Shown here piece after piece: positions 1-8,612 of a stretch of DNA of 64,000 bases. A program made the translations under genes and the position numbers. The first letter of the stretch is position 1; each line of letters opens with the position of its first letter. The notes under the pieces are model-generated. The model saw only the letters and a list, made by a program, of their open reading frames with translations, was not told where the DNA came from and did not search any database. Source of the DNA: Bosea sp. 29B (GTDB lineage Bacteria; Pseudomonadota; Alphaproteobacteria; Rhizobiales; Beijerinckiaceae); the NCBI RefSeq assembly GCF_902506165.1, contig NZ_LR733817.1, forward strand, positions 2,013,407 to 2,077,406, given 5' to 3'.

Positions 1-2320
1 CGCTGATCGGGTCGCGGTCGCGGTCGGAGAGGATCGCGTTGATGTTGCGCGTCGCCGCGCCCGTCACCGATCCCCCCGGACGCCCGAGCGGCGTGCAGGC
101 CTCCCACCAGCCGAACTCGGCGATCACGGTCCCGGCCGGCTGCGTCGGCTCCAGCTTCGCCCGCAATTTCGCCTCACCGTCGCGCGTGCGCACGATCACC
201 CAGTCGCCGGCGACGATGCCGCGCGCCTGTGCATCCGCCAGGCTGAGTTCGACCGAGGGGTCAGGCGCCTTGCGCCTGAGCGAGGCGACATGGCGGTGCG
301 AGGAGTGGACGAACCAGCCGGACTTCGCTGTCGAAAGCAGCAGCGGCAAGTCGGCCGGGCGCCCGGCCGCGCTCGCAGGCTCGACATGGCACGGGAGCGC
401 CGGGTGGCCAAGCGCCAGCAATTGCTCGGAATAGATCTCGACCCGGCGGCTCGCGGTCGGGAAGCCGGCGACGCCGCCTTCCTTGCGTACCGCAGCGTAT
501 TTGCGTTCCGGATTGGGCTGCGGCACGCGGATGCCGCCCGGCGCTTCCCGCAATTGCGCGACACTGAGCCCCAGCGGTTCGAGCTGGTGGTTCCAGCCGG
601 CCTCGATCGAACCGCCGAAGAAGGCCTCGGCATGGCCGAGCCGGCAGGCGAGTTCGAAGGCGATGTCGTAATCGGCCCGGACATCGCCGCGCGGCGGCAC
701 TATGGCCTGGCGCAGCTGGATGTGCTCGACCGCTTCCTGCGTGATCTCGAAGCCGAGCCGTAGCGCCTCGCGCTCCCAGGGCATGCTCGCCGGCAGGACG
801 ATGTCGGCCTGCTCGGCGGTCGGGTTCATGAACATGTCGACATGGACATGGAAGTCGAGCGCCTGCAGCGCCGCGCGGTTGCGCCCGGAATCCCCCTGCG
901 ACACCACGAAATTGGTGCCGAAGCTCATCAGTCCGCGGACGCGATAGGGTTCGCCCTCGAGCACGGAACGGCAGAAATCGCGGGCGGTGATCCAGCCCTT
1001 GGCCGGCGGGCCCAATGGCAGCTCGGCGAGGCCGAGCGCCTTGCGGCGCTGGGCTTCCGGCAGCAGGGCATAGTCATTCACGGCGCGGAAGGGCGGCGCG
1101 CTCGTCCAGACATTGCCACCGATGCGGTCGCTCGCGCCGGTCAGCGCGTAGAGCGTGCCGATGGCGCGCTCGATCATCGTCGCGTTGGAATGCTGGCCGA
1201 CGCCGGTCCAGGAGTGATAGGCGAGCCGCGGCGAGCCCTCGAACAGGCCATAGAAGCGGGCGAGGTCATCGATCGCGAGCCCGGTGATCCCAGCGACATG
1301 CTCAGGCGCGAAGGCGGCAGCTTCGCGCGCCAAGAGCCGCATCACGGTAGCGCAGGCGATCGTTCGGCCATCCGCGCCCTGCAACGTCGCCTCGCCGTCG
1401 AGGACGATGTCCTGCGGCCGCGCCAGCGCTTCTGATGTGTCATAGGCCGCAGCCGAACCATCCGGGCGCAGCAACACGAAAGCGTCAGTCGCGCCGTCCA
1501 GCCAGAGGTCGCGCGACCGGAGCAGGCGCCCGGTGGCAAGATCGACCAGCATCGGCGCATTCGTCCATTGCCGGACGAAGGCATCGTCATAGCTGCGCTT
1601 CGCCAGGAGATGGCGGATCGCGCCCATGGCGAGCGCTCCGTCGGCGCCCGGGCGGATGCCGAGCCAGAGATCGGCGCTCTCACCGGCGCCGCCACGCTTG
1701 GGATCGACCACCGCGACGGTCGCACCGCGCTTGCGGGCCTCGGCTATGCGGGTCGCCTGCGCCAGCCAGGTCCGCGTCGGGTTGTGCCCCCAGAGCACGA
1801 TGGCGTCGGCATTGTCGTAATCGGCGGCGCCGATGCCGCGGCCATAGGTCAGGGCCTGGGCGAAATCCTTGTGCCAGCCGCAGATCTCGACGGCATAGAT
1901 CAGATTGGGACTGCCGAAACAGCGGATGAAGCGCTCAACCCATTCGAAACTGTCCACCATCGGCGTGCCGCTCGGCGTCGTCACCGCGAAGGCGACAGTC
2001 TCAGCCCCGGTTTCGCGTCGGATGGTGCCGAGCCGCTCGGCGATCGTATCGAGCGCTTCCGGCCAGTCGATCTCGACCCAGTCCGGCGTTTCGGCGCCGC
2101 GCGGCGTCGTGCGCTTCAGCGGCTTGGTCAGCCGCAATGGGCTGTCGACCAATTCGGGCGCTGCCCGGCCCTTGGCGCAGAGCGCAGCCCCCGTCGGATG
2201 GGCCGGATTGGGCGCGACGGCCACCAGACGCCCGTCCACCACATGATTCAGTGAGCCGCAGCGGGAGCGACACAGGGTGCAATAACCCTCTTTGATTTCG
2301 GCATTCCGCACATCGGACAT
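1..2320 (-). CDS. Molybdopterin oxidoreductase, 3' end cut by the window
   Basis: A member of the Mo-bis-PGD (DMSO reductase) superfamily, 773 codons visible with the C-terminus outside the window. The N-terminus carries the [4Fe-4S] pattern Cys14-x2-Cys17-x3-Cys21-x26-Cys48 followed by Lys50. The segment EICGWHKD puts a Cys near residue 147 where Cys-ligated members hold molybdenum. The C-terminal part (about residues 660-770) looks like the molydop-binding beta-barrel, with phrases such as GDWVIVRTRDGEAKLRA. There is no Tat signal, so it is probably cytoplasmic, like BisC or assimilatory-type enzymes. The ATG at 2320 lies just before the first Fe-S Cys. Its substrate cannot be deduced. It is divergent from a GntR regulator, a likely controller. 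Confidence 0.85.
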   Translation of the reverse strand, partial: MSDVRNAEIKEGYCTLCRSRCGSLNHVVDGRLVAVAPNPAHPTGAALCAKGRAAPELVDSPLRLTKPLKRTTPRGAETPDWVEIDWPEALDTIAERLGTIRRETGAETVAFAVTTPSGTPMVDSFEWVERFIRCFGSPNLIYAVEICGWHKDFAQALTYGRGIGAADYDNADAIVLWGHNPTRTWLAQATRIAEARKRGATVAVVDPKRGGAGESADLWLGIRPGADGALAMGAIRHLLAKRSYDDAFVRQWTNAPMLVDLATGRLLRSRDLWLDGATDAFVLLRPDGSAAAYDTSEALARPQDIVLDGEATLQGADGRTIACATVMRLLAREAAAFAPEHVAGITGLAIDDLARFYGLFEGSPRLAYHSWTGVGQHSNATMIERAIGTLYALTGASDRIGGNVWTSAPPFRAVNDYALLPEAQRRKALGLAELPLGPPAKGWITARDFCRSVLEGEPYRVRGLMSFGTNFVVSQGDSGRNRAALQALDFHVHVDMFMNPTAEQADIVLPASMPWEREALRLGFEITQEAVEHIQLRQAIVPPRGDVRADYDIAFELACRLGHAEAFFGGSIEAGWNHQLEPLGLSVAQLREAPGGIRVPQPNPERKYAAVRKEGGVAGFPTASRRVEIYSEQLLALGHPALPCHVEPASAAGRPADLPLLLSTAKSGWFVHSSHRHVASLRRKAPDPSVELSLADAQARGIVAGDWVIVRTRDGEAKLRAKLEPTQPAGTVIAEFGWWEACTPLGRPGGSVTGAATRNINAILSDRDRDPIS

Positions 2321-2323
2321 AAG

Positions 2324-2349
2324 GTAGTGTATTACGCGTGACGCGCTAC
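2324..2349. promoter_or_regulatory. Imperfect 26-bp dyad, candidate GntR operator
   Basis: Between the divergent oxidoreductase and GntR genes is a dyad with GTAG at one end and CTAC at the other; the two 13-base halves agree at 9 positions. It starts 4 bases upstream of the oxidoreductase start codon. If it is the operator, the regulator would control both genes from one site. Seen directly as a palindrome; operator function is inference. Confidence 0.4.
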
Positions 2350-2430
2350 TTCAAGTCAGAGATGCGACTCGCCATATCCGGGTTGAACGTGGCAGAGAGC
2401 ACCAACTATTCGGCGCAAGGTAGGAAACGG

Positions 2431-3099
2431 ATGCTGCTGGTCTCGGGAGACGCCAATCTGCGTGAACAGGTCGTCGATCAGCTGCGGATCGCGATCGTCT
2501 CCGGCGAGATGCCGCCCGGCACGGTCTGCTCGGTACCGTCTTTGGCGCGCACGCTCGGTATCTCGACGACGCCGATCCGCGAGGCCCTGCTCCAGCTCAC
2601 CTCGGACGGGCTGCTCCAGCCGATGCGCAATCGCGGCTTCCGGGTCGTCGATCCCTCGCTCGACGAGCTGCGCGGCATCTTCGAGGTCCGCATGCAGCTC
2701 GAGGCATCCGCCTTCCGCAAACTGGTCAGGATGGGGGCCGACGATCTCTCGGAACTTCAGGCGCAGGCCGACGCCATCGCCCAATCGGTCGAAACCGGAG
2801 ACGTGCCGCGCTATCTCGCGGCCGACCGGGCTTTTCATGCAGAGCTGCTGGCGCTCGCCGGTAACGAAGTGCTGGCCGACATCGTGCTGCGCCTACGCGA
2901 CCGGATGCGGCTCTACGGGATCCGCTCGGCCCACGGCCTGGAGCGGCAGAGAGCCTCCGTGCCGGAGCATTACCGCATCATCGAGGTCATTCGGCAGGGG
3001 CTGGAGGACGAGGCCGAGGCGCTGATGACCAGCCATGTCATGGCCTGGGAACCGATCTTTACCGAGGCGATCGCCCAGAGAAACGCCGAATCCGCCTAG
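2431..3099 (+). CDS. GntR family regulator, FCD (FadR/VanR-type) subfamily
   Basis: A 222-residue transcription regulator. Residues about 8-75 are a winged helix-turn-helix (LREQVVDQLR, then SVPSLARTLGISTTPIREAL and a wing ending FRVVDP). Residues about 80-215 form the all-helical FCD ligand domain with the usual metal-site pattern: Asp/His in ADRAFHAELL, His in PEHYRII and His in MTSHV. The reading frame is open from GTG 2338, but ATG 2431 has an AGGA Shine-Dalgarno at good spacing and gives a normal family length, so it was chosen; ATG 2362 is the alternative. It is divergent from the molybdopterin oxidoreductase, suggesting control of that gene by a small carboxylate or related ligand. The ligand is unknown. 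Confidence 0.87.
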   Translation: MLLVSGDANLREQVVDQLRIAIVSGEMPPGTVCSVPSLARTLGISTTPIREALLQLTSDGLLQPMRNRGFRVVDPSLDELRGIFEVRMQLEASAFRKLVRMGADDLSELQAQADAIAQSVETGDVPRYLAADRAFHAELLALAGNEVLADIVLRLRDRMRLYGIRSAHGLERQRASVPEHYRIIEVIRQGLEDEAEALMTSHVMAWEPIFTEAIAQRNAESA

Positions 3100-3535
3100 A
3101 GGTCGCTTTCGCCTGTCAGTGCCGTTTCTCCTTGAGGCTAGGCTGTCCTGATGAGTTGCGGCAGAACCGCCGGTTCCCATCTCTGCAGGACCTTGCCCGA
3201 GGAGATCACGCTCCTCGATGGCACCGGTATCGGCCTTCTGGAGTTGGCGGTGACCGTGGACATCGTCCAGTCCGCAGCGGCGAAGGGCGTTGCGACCGAG
3301 GCTGAGTTCTGAGCAGCCGCGGCGAAGCTGCTCGACCTCCGCGAGCTGCAACAGGAATTCTTGAGGCTATAGAGGTCAGGTCGCTTTAGGCCGCATTTCG
3401 GCTCGTGCTTCTGCGAGTGCCATTGGCCGTGGCTTGCTTCATCAAGCACATCAGTCAAATTTGATTGGCGCGCGAACATGCCATAGAGGCAGGTCAGCCA
3501 GCTGCAGACCGTGTGATCGGATGCGGATGTTCATT
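3100..3535. other. Gene-poor stretch with a possible coding remnant
   Basis: No convincing gene. A 53-codon open frame at 3151-3312 (+) starts MSCGRTAGSHL and ends at TGA. The same frame then stays open with protein-like sequence (AAAAKLLDLRELQQEFLRL) to a TAG near 3372, so this may be a decayed gene. GC bias is weaker than in the flanking genes. No similarity is recognised. Confidence 0.3.
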
Positions 3536-3943
3536 ATGAATGACGACCGGCCCGGCCTTCTAGACCAAGCCAACGGAATGGCCCTCAGGAGGGCACGTAA
3601 GGAACGCGGCCTGACCCAAACCGCAGTAGGAAAGATACTGGACGTAAGCCAGCAACGCGTCAGCAAGTATGAGCGAGGCTCAGGTCACATCAACTTCAGG
3701 AAGCTGGAGATTCTGGCACCCGCATTAGGTGTTGATGTAATATTCTTTCTCCGGCACCTCATCCTGACGATCTCCTCAAGCGGTGCCTCTGACACTCCGC
3801 AAGCTAAATATTCTGCTGGGACTGTTATTGCCACCTGGCGGGAGTTGAAGGCCGAGTTCGAGATGCTGACGACGGCCGCCGGGCGCGAGGCCAGCATAAC
3901 CGCGGTCAAAAGGATCAGGAAACAGGAAGCCGAGCTGGCTTGA
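3536..3943 (+). CDS. XRE/Cro-C1 family transcriptional regulator
   Basis: A 135-residue protein with one N-terminal helix-turn-helix (about residues 16-72: MALRRARKERGLTQTAVG, then DVSQQRVSKYERG), typical of XRE regulators of mobile or accessory regions. The C-terminal half, rich in Lys, Glu and Arg, has no recognised domain and may help dimerisation. Starts at 3521, 3527 and 3536 are in frame; none has a good Shine-Dalgarno, and the shortest was taken. Codon use is less GC-biased than in the neighbours (for example GATGTAATATTC), which hints at horizontal origin. It stands alone between a gene-poor stretch and a terminator shared with the initiator tRNA gene. Confidence 0.75.
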   Translation: MNDDRPGLLDQANGMALRRARKERGLTQTAVGKILDVSQQRVSKYERGSGHINFRKLEILAPALGVDVIFFLRHLILTISSSGASDTPQAKYSAGTVIATWRELKAEFEMLTTAAGREASITAVKRIRKQEAELA

Positions 3944-3975
3944 ATGTCTGAGAACCAGCCATTACGCAAAGAATA

Positions 3976-4010
3976 CAAAAAACCCCGCCGCGGTTTGCGA
4001 CGGGGTTTTT
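3976..4010. terminator. Bidirectional intrinsic terminator
   Basis: The arms AAAACCCCG and CGGGGTTTT enclose a 13-base loop, with A and T runs on the two sides. It can terminate the XRE gene on the plus strand and the initiator tRNA transcript on the minus strand. Confidence 0.85.
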
Positions 4011-4029
4011 GGTATTTGTTTTGGTATAT

Positions 4030-4106
<77 letters not shown>

Positions 4107-4177
4107 GGCGAAGCCCAACGTTCCCGTGAAGCGCAGTAGAGCGGCCCCGCCAGCGGCGGCGCCGTCTCGATGGCCGC

Positions 4178-4207
4178 TTTATAGGGGGACCCAACTCAGA
4201 CTGTCAA
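4178..4207 (-). promoter_or_regulatory. Sigma-70 promoter of the initiator tRNA gene
   Basis: On the minus strand a perfect -35 TTGACA (4207-4202) and a -10 TATAAA (4183-4178) are 18 bases apart, about 65 bases before the mature tRNA 5' end. The strength fits a stable RNA gene. The spacing is one longer than ideal; reading the -10 as CTATAA gives 17. Confidence 0.75.
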
Positions 4208-4518
4208 CACGCTTCTTGAAAGTTTTTCGACAGCGGCTCATTTTTTTATCCGGCTCGCGATTTCCGCGGGTTTTACCCCTGTTCGGCGCAGGTCTGGCCG
4301 CCCTGGCTGGGCCGGCTGAGAGGCCTCGCCTGCAAACAGCCGCAATTTTTCCTCACAGCCACGAGGCCAACGCCGGGACGGTCTGCGGGGCGAACCCCGA
4401 GATTGATTCCCATGCGGGACGCGGGCATGGTCTCTGCTCTATATAAGACGGGGATCGAGCCCGTCCGTGGCATCGACTCAGCGCCCTCGGGCGTTTCAAT
4501 GGATTCGCCAGACGCCCG
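4208..4518. other. Intergenic region upstream of the M23 peptidase gene
   Basis: No gene is supported. It must contain the promoter of the peptidase gene at 4519, but no -35/-10 pair stands out on the plus strand. A short T run lies at about 4240-4247. Confidence 0.4.
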
Positions 4519-6555
4519 ATGAACGCCCCTCCGGATCTCAGAGCGCCGCATGAGCCGCTGACGCCGGAAGCGACGGCGCTGCTCGTCGACCTCGGGATCG
4601 AACCGCCGATCACTCCGGCCGGGACGACGCCCGCCGGCATGGACCGCCGCGGCGTCTCGCTGCGCTGGCTCGCCGCCTGCCTGCTCGTCGGCTCCTGCGG
4701 TGCGGCCCTGCTCGGCGGCGCCATCCTGGTCGCGGTGCGCGGCGACACCAGCTTCGCCGAGCGCCCCGAGCCGGTCACCCCGCATCAGACCACGTCGGCC
4801 GGCGGCGGCGCCCGTAAGGGTGACAAGCTCGTCGCGGAACAACCGATCGCCTCGGCGCGGCATAGCGTGCGCGCGCCGATGTCCCAGCGCATCGGCGATC
4901 GCGAGGTCATCCGGGTGCGCCCCTTCGTGCGTCTGTCGACCAATCTGTCGCTGACCAGCGGCGTCTATGCCGCCAACATCCCGCCCTTCAATCCGCTGCG
5001 GCTCTTCGCCGAGGGCGCTCCCAGCGGTGAACGCTATGCCGAACCGGTCACCGAGATGCCGGATGCGGACGTCTCGATCACCAAGCGCGATCTCGCCGAC
5101 ATGCCGATCACGCCCGGCAAGGCCAATCTGACGGACGCCGATGTCGTCAACCAAATGGAAGAAGAACGCGCCAACCTGGCCGCTGCCGACCGCCGCGCCG
5201 CCCTGCCGATCCCGCCTCAGCTGATGCTGAGCCGCACGCTGGCTCAGGGCAACCAGACCGCAGGCGCCGCCGGCAGCCTGTTGTCCTATGCCCCCGCCAC
5301 CGACACCTCCTTCTCAGGCATCGAGGTTCGCGTCGTCCCGGAGAACGTGACCAATGCGCCGAAGACTCCGATGGCGGCCACGCGCGAGCCACAGGTCGAG
5401 GAAAAGCTCCTGATCACCCGCCGTGGCGAGAATTTCGAAACCGTGGTGCGCAATGCCGGCGCCAACCGCGACCAGATCGTCTCGATGATGAAGGCCTTTG
5501 ACGGCCGCGTGAAGGTCGCCGCCCTGCCGGAGGGCCAGGTGCTGCAGGCGCTGTTCGCGCCCGGCCCGCGCCCCGGCGATCCCCGCCAGATCGTTCGCGT
5601 CGCCCTGCTCGACAATGGGCGTCCCTCCGCCGCCGTCGCGATCAACGACAAGGGCCTGTTCGTCCCGGTCTCCCTGCCGCGGGCGGAAGTTGCCGGGCCG
5701 CAGCAGAAATCGCAGGTCGGCGCGCAGGACGACGAGGAGGAAGAGGAAGAGGAGGGCGGCACCGGCGCGCGTCTCTACGAGAGCCTCTACGAGACCGGGC
5801 TGCGCCACGATCTGCCGCGTCCGCTGATCGACGAGCTCGTCCGGATCTTCTCCTATGATCTCGATTTCCAGCAGCGGGTGCGCGGCGGCGACAATCTCGA
5901 AGTCATCTTCACCGACGACGACGACGGCGAGCGCGCCGAGATCCTTTCGGCGAGCCTCACCGTCAATGGTGAGACGCGGCAGGTCTTCCGCTATCAGGCG
6001 CCCGAGGATGGGCTGATCGACTATTTCGACAGCGATGGCCGCTCGCTGAAGAAGTTCCTGCTGCGCAAGCCGATCAGCGACGGCGAGATGCGCTCGGGCT
6101 TCGGCATGCGCTACCATCCGATCATGCGCTATTCGAAGATGCATACCGGCATCGACTGGGCCAACAAGATCGGCACGCCGATCCTGGCCGCCGGCAACGG
6201 CACGATCATCAAGGCCGAATGGGATTCCGGCTATGGCCGGCGCATCGAGATCCAGCACGCCAACGGCTACGTCACCGCCTACTCGCACCAATCGGCCTTC
6301 GCCAAGGGCATCGCGCCGGGCGTCAAGGTCCGCCAGGGCCAGGTGATCGGCTTCCTCGGCAATACCGGCCTCTCGACCGGGCCGCATCTGCACTATGAGG
6401 TCCTGGTCAACGGCAACTTCGTCAACCCGATGAAGATCAAGGTGCCGCGCGGCCGCGAGCTCGACGGCAAGGCACTGGTCGAGTTCAAGCGCCAGCGCGA
6501 CGAAGTGCTGGGCCTGATCGAAAAGGCCGGAGGCCAGACCGCGCAACTGCGCTGA
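4519..6555 (+). CDS. M23 (LytM) family metallopeptidase, membrane-anchored
   Basis: A 678-residue envelope protein. Residues about 49-72 form a transmembrane anchor after a cytoplasmic N-terminus, placing the rest in the periplasm. The C-terminal LytM domain (about 510-650) has the zinc set: His533, His542 and Asp546 in HTGIDWA, and His623/His625 in GPHLHYEV, so the peptidase should be active. Family members cleave peptidoglycan cross-links (MepM-like DD-endopeptidases) or activate amidases. The central region is low in recognisable domains and includes an unusual acidic run (DDEEEEEEEGG) at about 402-412, just before a helical segment preceding the catalytic domain. The start ATG has only a weak Shine-Dalgarno. 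Not obviously in an operon. Confidence 0.88.
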   Translation: MNAPPDLRAPHEPLTPEATALLVDLGIEPPITPAGTTPAGMDRRGVSLRWLAACLLVGSCGAALLGGAILVAVRGDTSFAERPEPVTPHQTTSAGGGARKGDKLVAEQPIASARHSVRAPMSQRIGDREVIRVRPFVRLSTNLSLTSGVYAANIPPFNPLRLFAEGAPSGERYAEPVTEMPDADVSITKRDLADMPITPGKANLTDADVVNQMEEERANLAAADRRAALPIPPQLMLSRTLAQGNQTAGAAGSLLSYAPATDTSFSGIEVRVVPENVTNAPKTPMAATREPQVEEKLLITRRGENFETVVRNAGANRDQIVSMMKAFDGRVKVAALPEGQVLQALFAPGPRPGDPRQIVRVALLDNGRPSAAVAINDKGLFVPVSLPRAEVAGPQQKSQVGAQDDEEEEEEEGGTGARLYESLYETGLRHDLPRPLIDELVRIFSYDLDFQQRVRGGDNLEVIFTDDDDGERAEILSASLTVNGETRQVFRYQAPEDGLIDYFDSDGRSLKKFLLRKPISDGEMRSGFGMRYHPIMRYSKMHTGIDWANKIGTPILAAGNGTIIKAEWDSGYGRRIEIQHANGYVTAYSHQSAFAKGIAPGVKVRQGQVIGFLGNTGLSTGPHLHYEVLVNGNFVNPMKIKVPRGRELDGKALVEFKRQRDEVLGLIEKAGGQTAQLR

Positions 6556-6582
6556 ACCTCGTTCCCCTGCCCGGCGGGCCTG

Positions 6583-7500
6583 ATGCTATCGTCCTTCTTC
6601 ATCGTCCTTCCCGTCTTCGGCCTGATCGCGATCGGCTATGGCGCGCGCTGGCTGAAGCTTCTGCGAGAGACGACCGGCGAGGGCCTCTCGGACTTCGTCT
6701 TCGTCCTCGCCATCCCCTGTCTGCTGTTCAAGACGCTGGCGACGGCCACGATCCCGCTGGACCAGCCCTGGGGCTACTGGATCTCCTATTTCACCGGCCT
6801 CGCCGTCGTCTGGGTGATCGCCCAGCTCGTGGCACGGCATCTGTTCGCCCGCAAAGGTCCCGAGCTCGTCGTCTCCGGCTTCGCCGCAGCGCAGTCGAAC
6901 ACCGTCTTCGTCGGCATCCCGATGATCCTGAAAGCCTATGGCGAGGCTGGCGCGGTACCGCTCAGCCTGCTGCTTGCCGTGCATCTGCCGGTGACGATGA
7001 CGGCTGCGACACTTCTCGTCGAAGGCAAGGGGACTTCGCCGCTCCTGCTGCTCAGGCGTCTGTTCACCCACCCGATCGTCGTCGGCATTCTCCTCGGCAG
7101 CGCCGTACGCCCCTTCGTGGGCATGCTTCCGGCGCCGTTCTGGTCGATCGTCGACCTTATCGCCGGCGCCGCCGTCCCCTGCGCCCTGGTCAGCCTCGGC
7201 ATCGCGCTGCGGCGCTACGGCCTGGCCTCCGGCATCGGCCTGCCCGCGATCCTGAGCTTCCTCAAGCTCATCCTGCACCCGCTGATCGTCTTCCTGCTGG
7301 CGACGAAGGTCTTCGCCATGCCGGTGGCCTGGGCCGGCGTCGCCGTGCTCTTCGCCGCCTGCCCCTGTGGCATCAACGCCTATCTCTTCGCCGAACGCTA
7401 CAAGCAGGGCGTCGCCGACGCCTCGAGCGCGATCGCACTCTCGACCGGCCTATCGCTCTTCACCACGATCGGTTGGCTGACTTTTCTGGGCGTCGGCTGA
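6583..7500 (+). CDS. AEC family transporter (auxin efflux carrier-like)
   Basis: A 305-residue integral membrane protein with about ten hydrophobic segments arranged as two five-helix halves, as in the AEC/PIN-like family. Family hallmarks include the N-terminal FGLIAIGYGARW and the central AAAQSNTVFVGIPM, the unwound-helix substrate site. Bacterial members export or import organic anions such as malate or malonate; the substrate here is unknown. It begins 27 bases after the M23 peptidase and could be read through from it, though the functions look unrelated. It converges on gluQ. Confidence 0.85.
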   Translation: MLSSFFIVLPVFGLIAIGYGARWLKLLRETTGEGLSDFVFVLAIPCLLFKTLATATIPLDQPWGYWISYFTGLAVVWVIAQLVARHLFARKGPELVVSGFAAAQSNTVFVGIPMILKAYGEAGAVPLSLLLAVHLPVTMTAATLLVEGKGTSPLLLLRRLFTHPIVVGILLGSAVRPFVGMLPAPFWSIVDLIAGAAVPCALVSLGIALRRYGLASGIGLPAILSFLKLILHPLIVFLLATKVFAMPVAWAGVAVLFAACPCGINAYLFAERYKQGVADASSAIALSTGLSLFTTIGWLTFLGVG

Positions 7501-7532
7501 GCGTCTCGCCGGAGCAGCAGCCCGCCGGGCAG

Positions 7533-7548
7533 CGATTCACGTGAAACC
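7533..7548. other. parS-like site 1
   Basis: CGATTCACGTGAAACC matches the bacterial parS consensus TGTTTCACGTGAAACA at 13 of 16 positions, with a perfect TTCACGTGAA core. It overlaps the last codons and TGA stop of gluQ. A second such site lies 18 kb away. ParB binding is inference. Confidence 0.55.
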
Positions 7549-8421
7549 GAGCTGGCACCGGATCGCCTCCGGCGTCACCCCGTCCGCCCGCAGATCGGCG
7601 AGGCTCCGGGAGAGCCGGCTCTTCGCCAGCTTCTGCCCGGTCTCGTCGCTGAGCAACCGGTGGAAATGATAATGCGGCGTCGGCAGGCCCAGCAGGCGCT
7701 GTAGCAGCACATGGATCCCGGTCGCAGCCTCCAGATCCATGCCGCGCACGACGTGGCTGACGTCCTGCAGCGCGTCATCGACGACCACCGAGAGATGATA
7801 GCTCGTCGGCACGTCCTTGCGCGCCAGCACGACATCGCCCCAGCCAGCCGGATCGACGGTGACGTCCCGCTGCGCTCCAGTTTCGTCGAAGAGCCGGTAG
7901 ACGAGCGCTTCACCGGCCATCCGCGCCAGGGCGCGGTCCATGGCGAGCCGCAGCACATGCGGCTCGCCGGCCTCCCGGCGTCGGCGTGCTTCAGCTTCAT
8001 TTAGGTCACGGCAGGTGCCGGGATAGAGCGGCGCGCCATCGGGATCGCGCGGCCAGGGCGTTCCGCTCTCGGCTTCGCATCGGCCCACGGCCCCCTTCAC
8101 CCGCTGGCGCGAGCAGAAGCAGGGATAGATCAGCCCCATCGCGTCGAGCCTGTCCAGCGCCCGGCGATAATCGTCGAAATGCCGGGATTGCCGCCGCACT
8201 ACAGGAGCAAAGGAAACGCCGAGCCAGGCAAGGTCGTCACGGATGCCCTGCTCGAATTCGGGCCGGCAGCGCGTCAGGTCGATATCCTCGATCCGCAGCA
8301 GCAGCTCGCCAGCCGAACACGCCGCAAGCTGCTCGTTGAGCAGTGCCGAATAGGCATGGCCCAGATGCAGCCGCCCGTTCGGGCTCGGCGCGAACCGGAA
8401 GATCGGAGAAGACGGAGCCAT
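7537..8421 (-). CDS. gluQ: Glutamyl-Q tRNA(Asp) synthetase
   Basis: A 294-residue truncated GluRS paralogue that charges glutamate onto queuosine 34 of tRNA-Asp. It keeps the class I catalytic fold: FAPSPNGRLHLGH (HIGH signature, His19/His22), the RIEDID motif, zinc-type cysteines (PCFCSRQR, GRCE, PGTCR) and a degenerate KMSKS loop (KLAKSRLS). It lacks the anticodon-binding domain, the mark of the family. ATG 8421 is preceded by AGGAGG at short spacing; the frame extends upstream but without similarity. A parS-like palindrome overlaps its stop codon. Confidence 0.93.
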   Translation of the reverse strand: MAPSSPIFRFAPSPNGRLHLGHAYSALLNEQLAACSAGELLLRIEDIDLTRCRPEFEQGIRDDLAWLGVSFAPVVRRQSRHFDDYRRALDRLDAMGLIYPCFCSRQRVKGAVGRCEAESGTPWPRDPDGAPLYPGTCRDLNEAEARRRREAGEPHVLRLAMDRALARMAGEALVYRLFDETGAQRDVTVDPAGWGDVVLARKDVPTSYHLSVVVDDALQDVSHVVRGMDLEAATGIHVLLQRLLGLPTPHYHFHRLLSDETGQKLAKSRLSRSLADLRADGVTPEAIRCQLGFT

Positions 8422-8497
8422 CGCCTCCTGTCTATGGTCCTGCGCATCCCCAGCCAAGTCCGGTCTCCTGACACAGCCCGGACGTGCGATCGGCGAT

Positions 8498-8601
8498 AGA
8501 GCAATTCCAGCAAAAGTGCGTAGCGATTTTGCGTCCGGAATTGCGTAAAACAAGGAGATAGAGCCCTGGAGGCGAACTTCTGTTCGCCGGAAATGCTCTA
8601 G
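8498..8601. repeat. Structured intergenic repeat, copy 1
   Basis: A 104-bp element bounded by AGAGCA and TGCTCTAG. It contains a hairpin GCAATTCC/GGAATTGC, then the shared phrase TAAAACAA, then a second hairpin GGCGAAC/GTTCGCC. The same layout with different stem sequences recurs at 43351-43454. It lies between the divergent gluQ and glycosylase genes and ends 12 bases before the latter's start. Confidence 0.75.
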
Positions 8602-8612
8602 ACCGGATCAGC

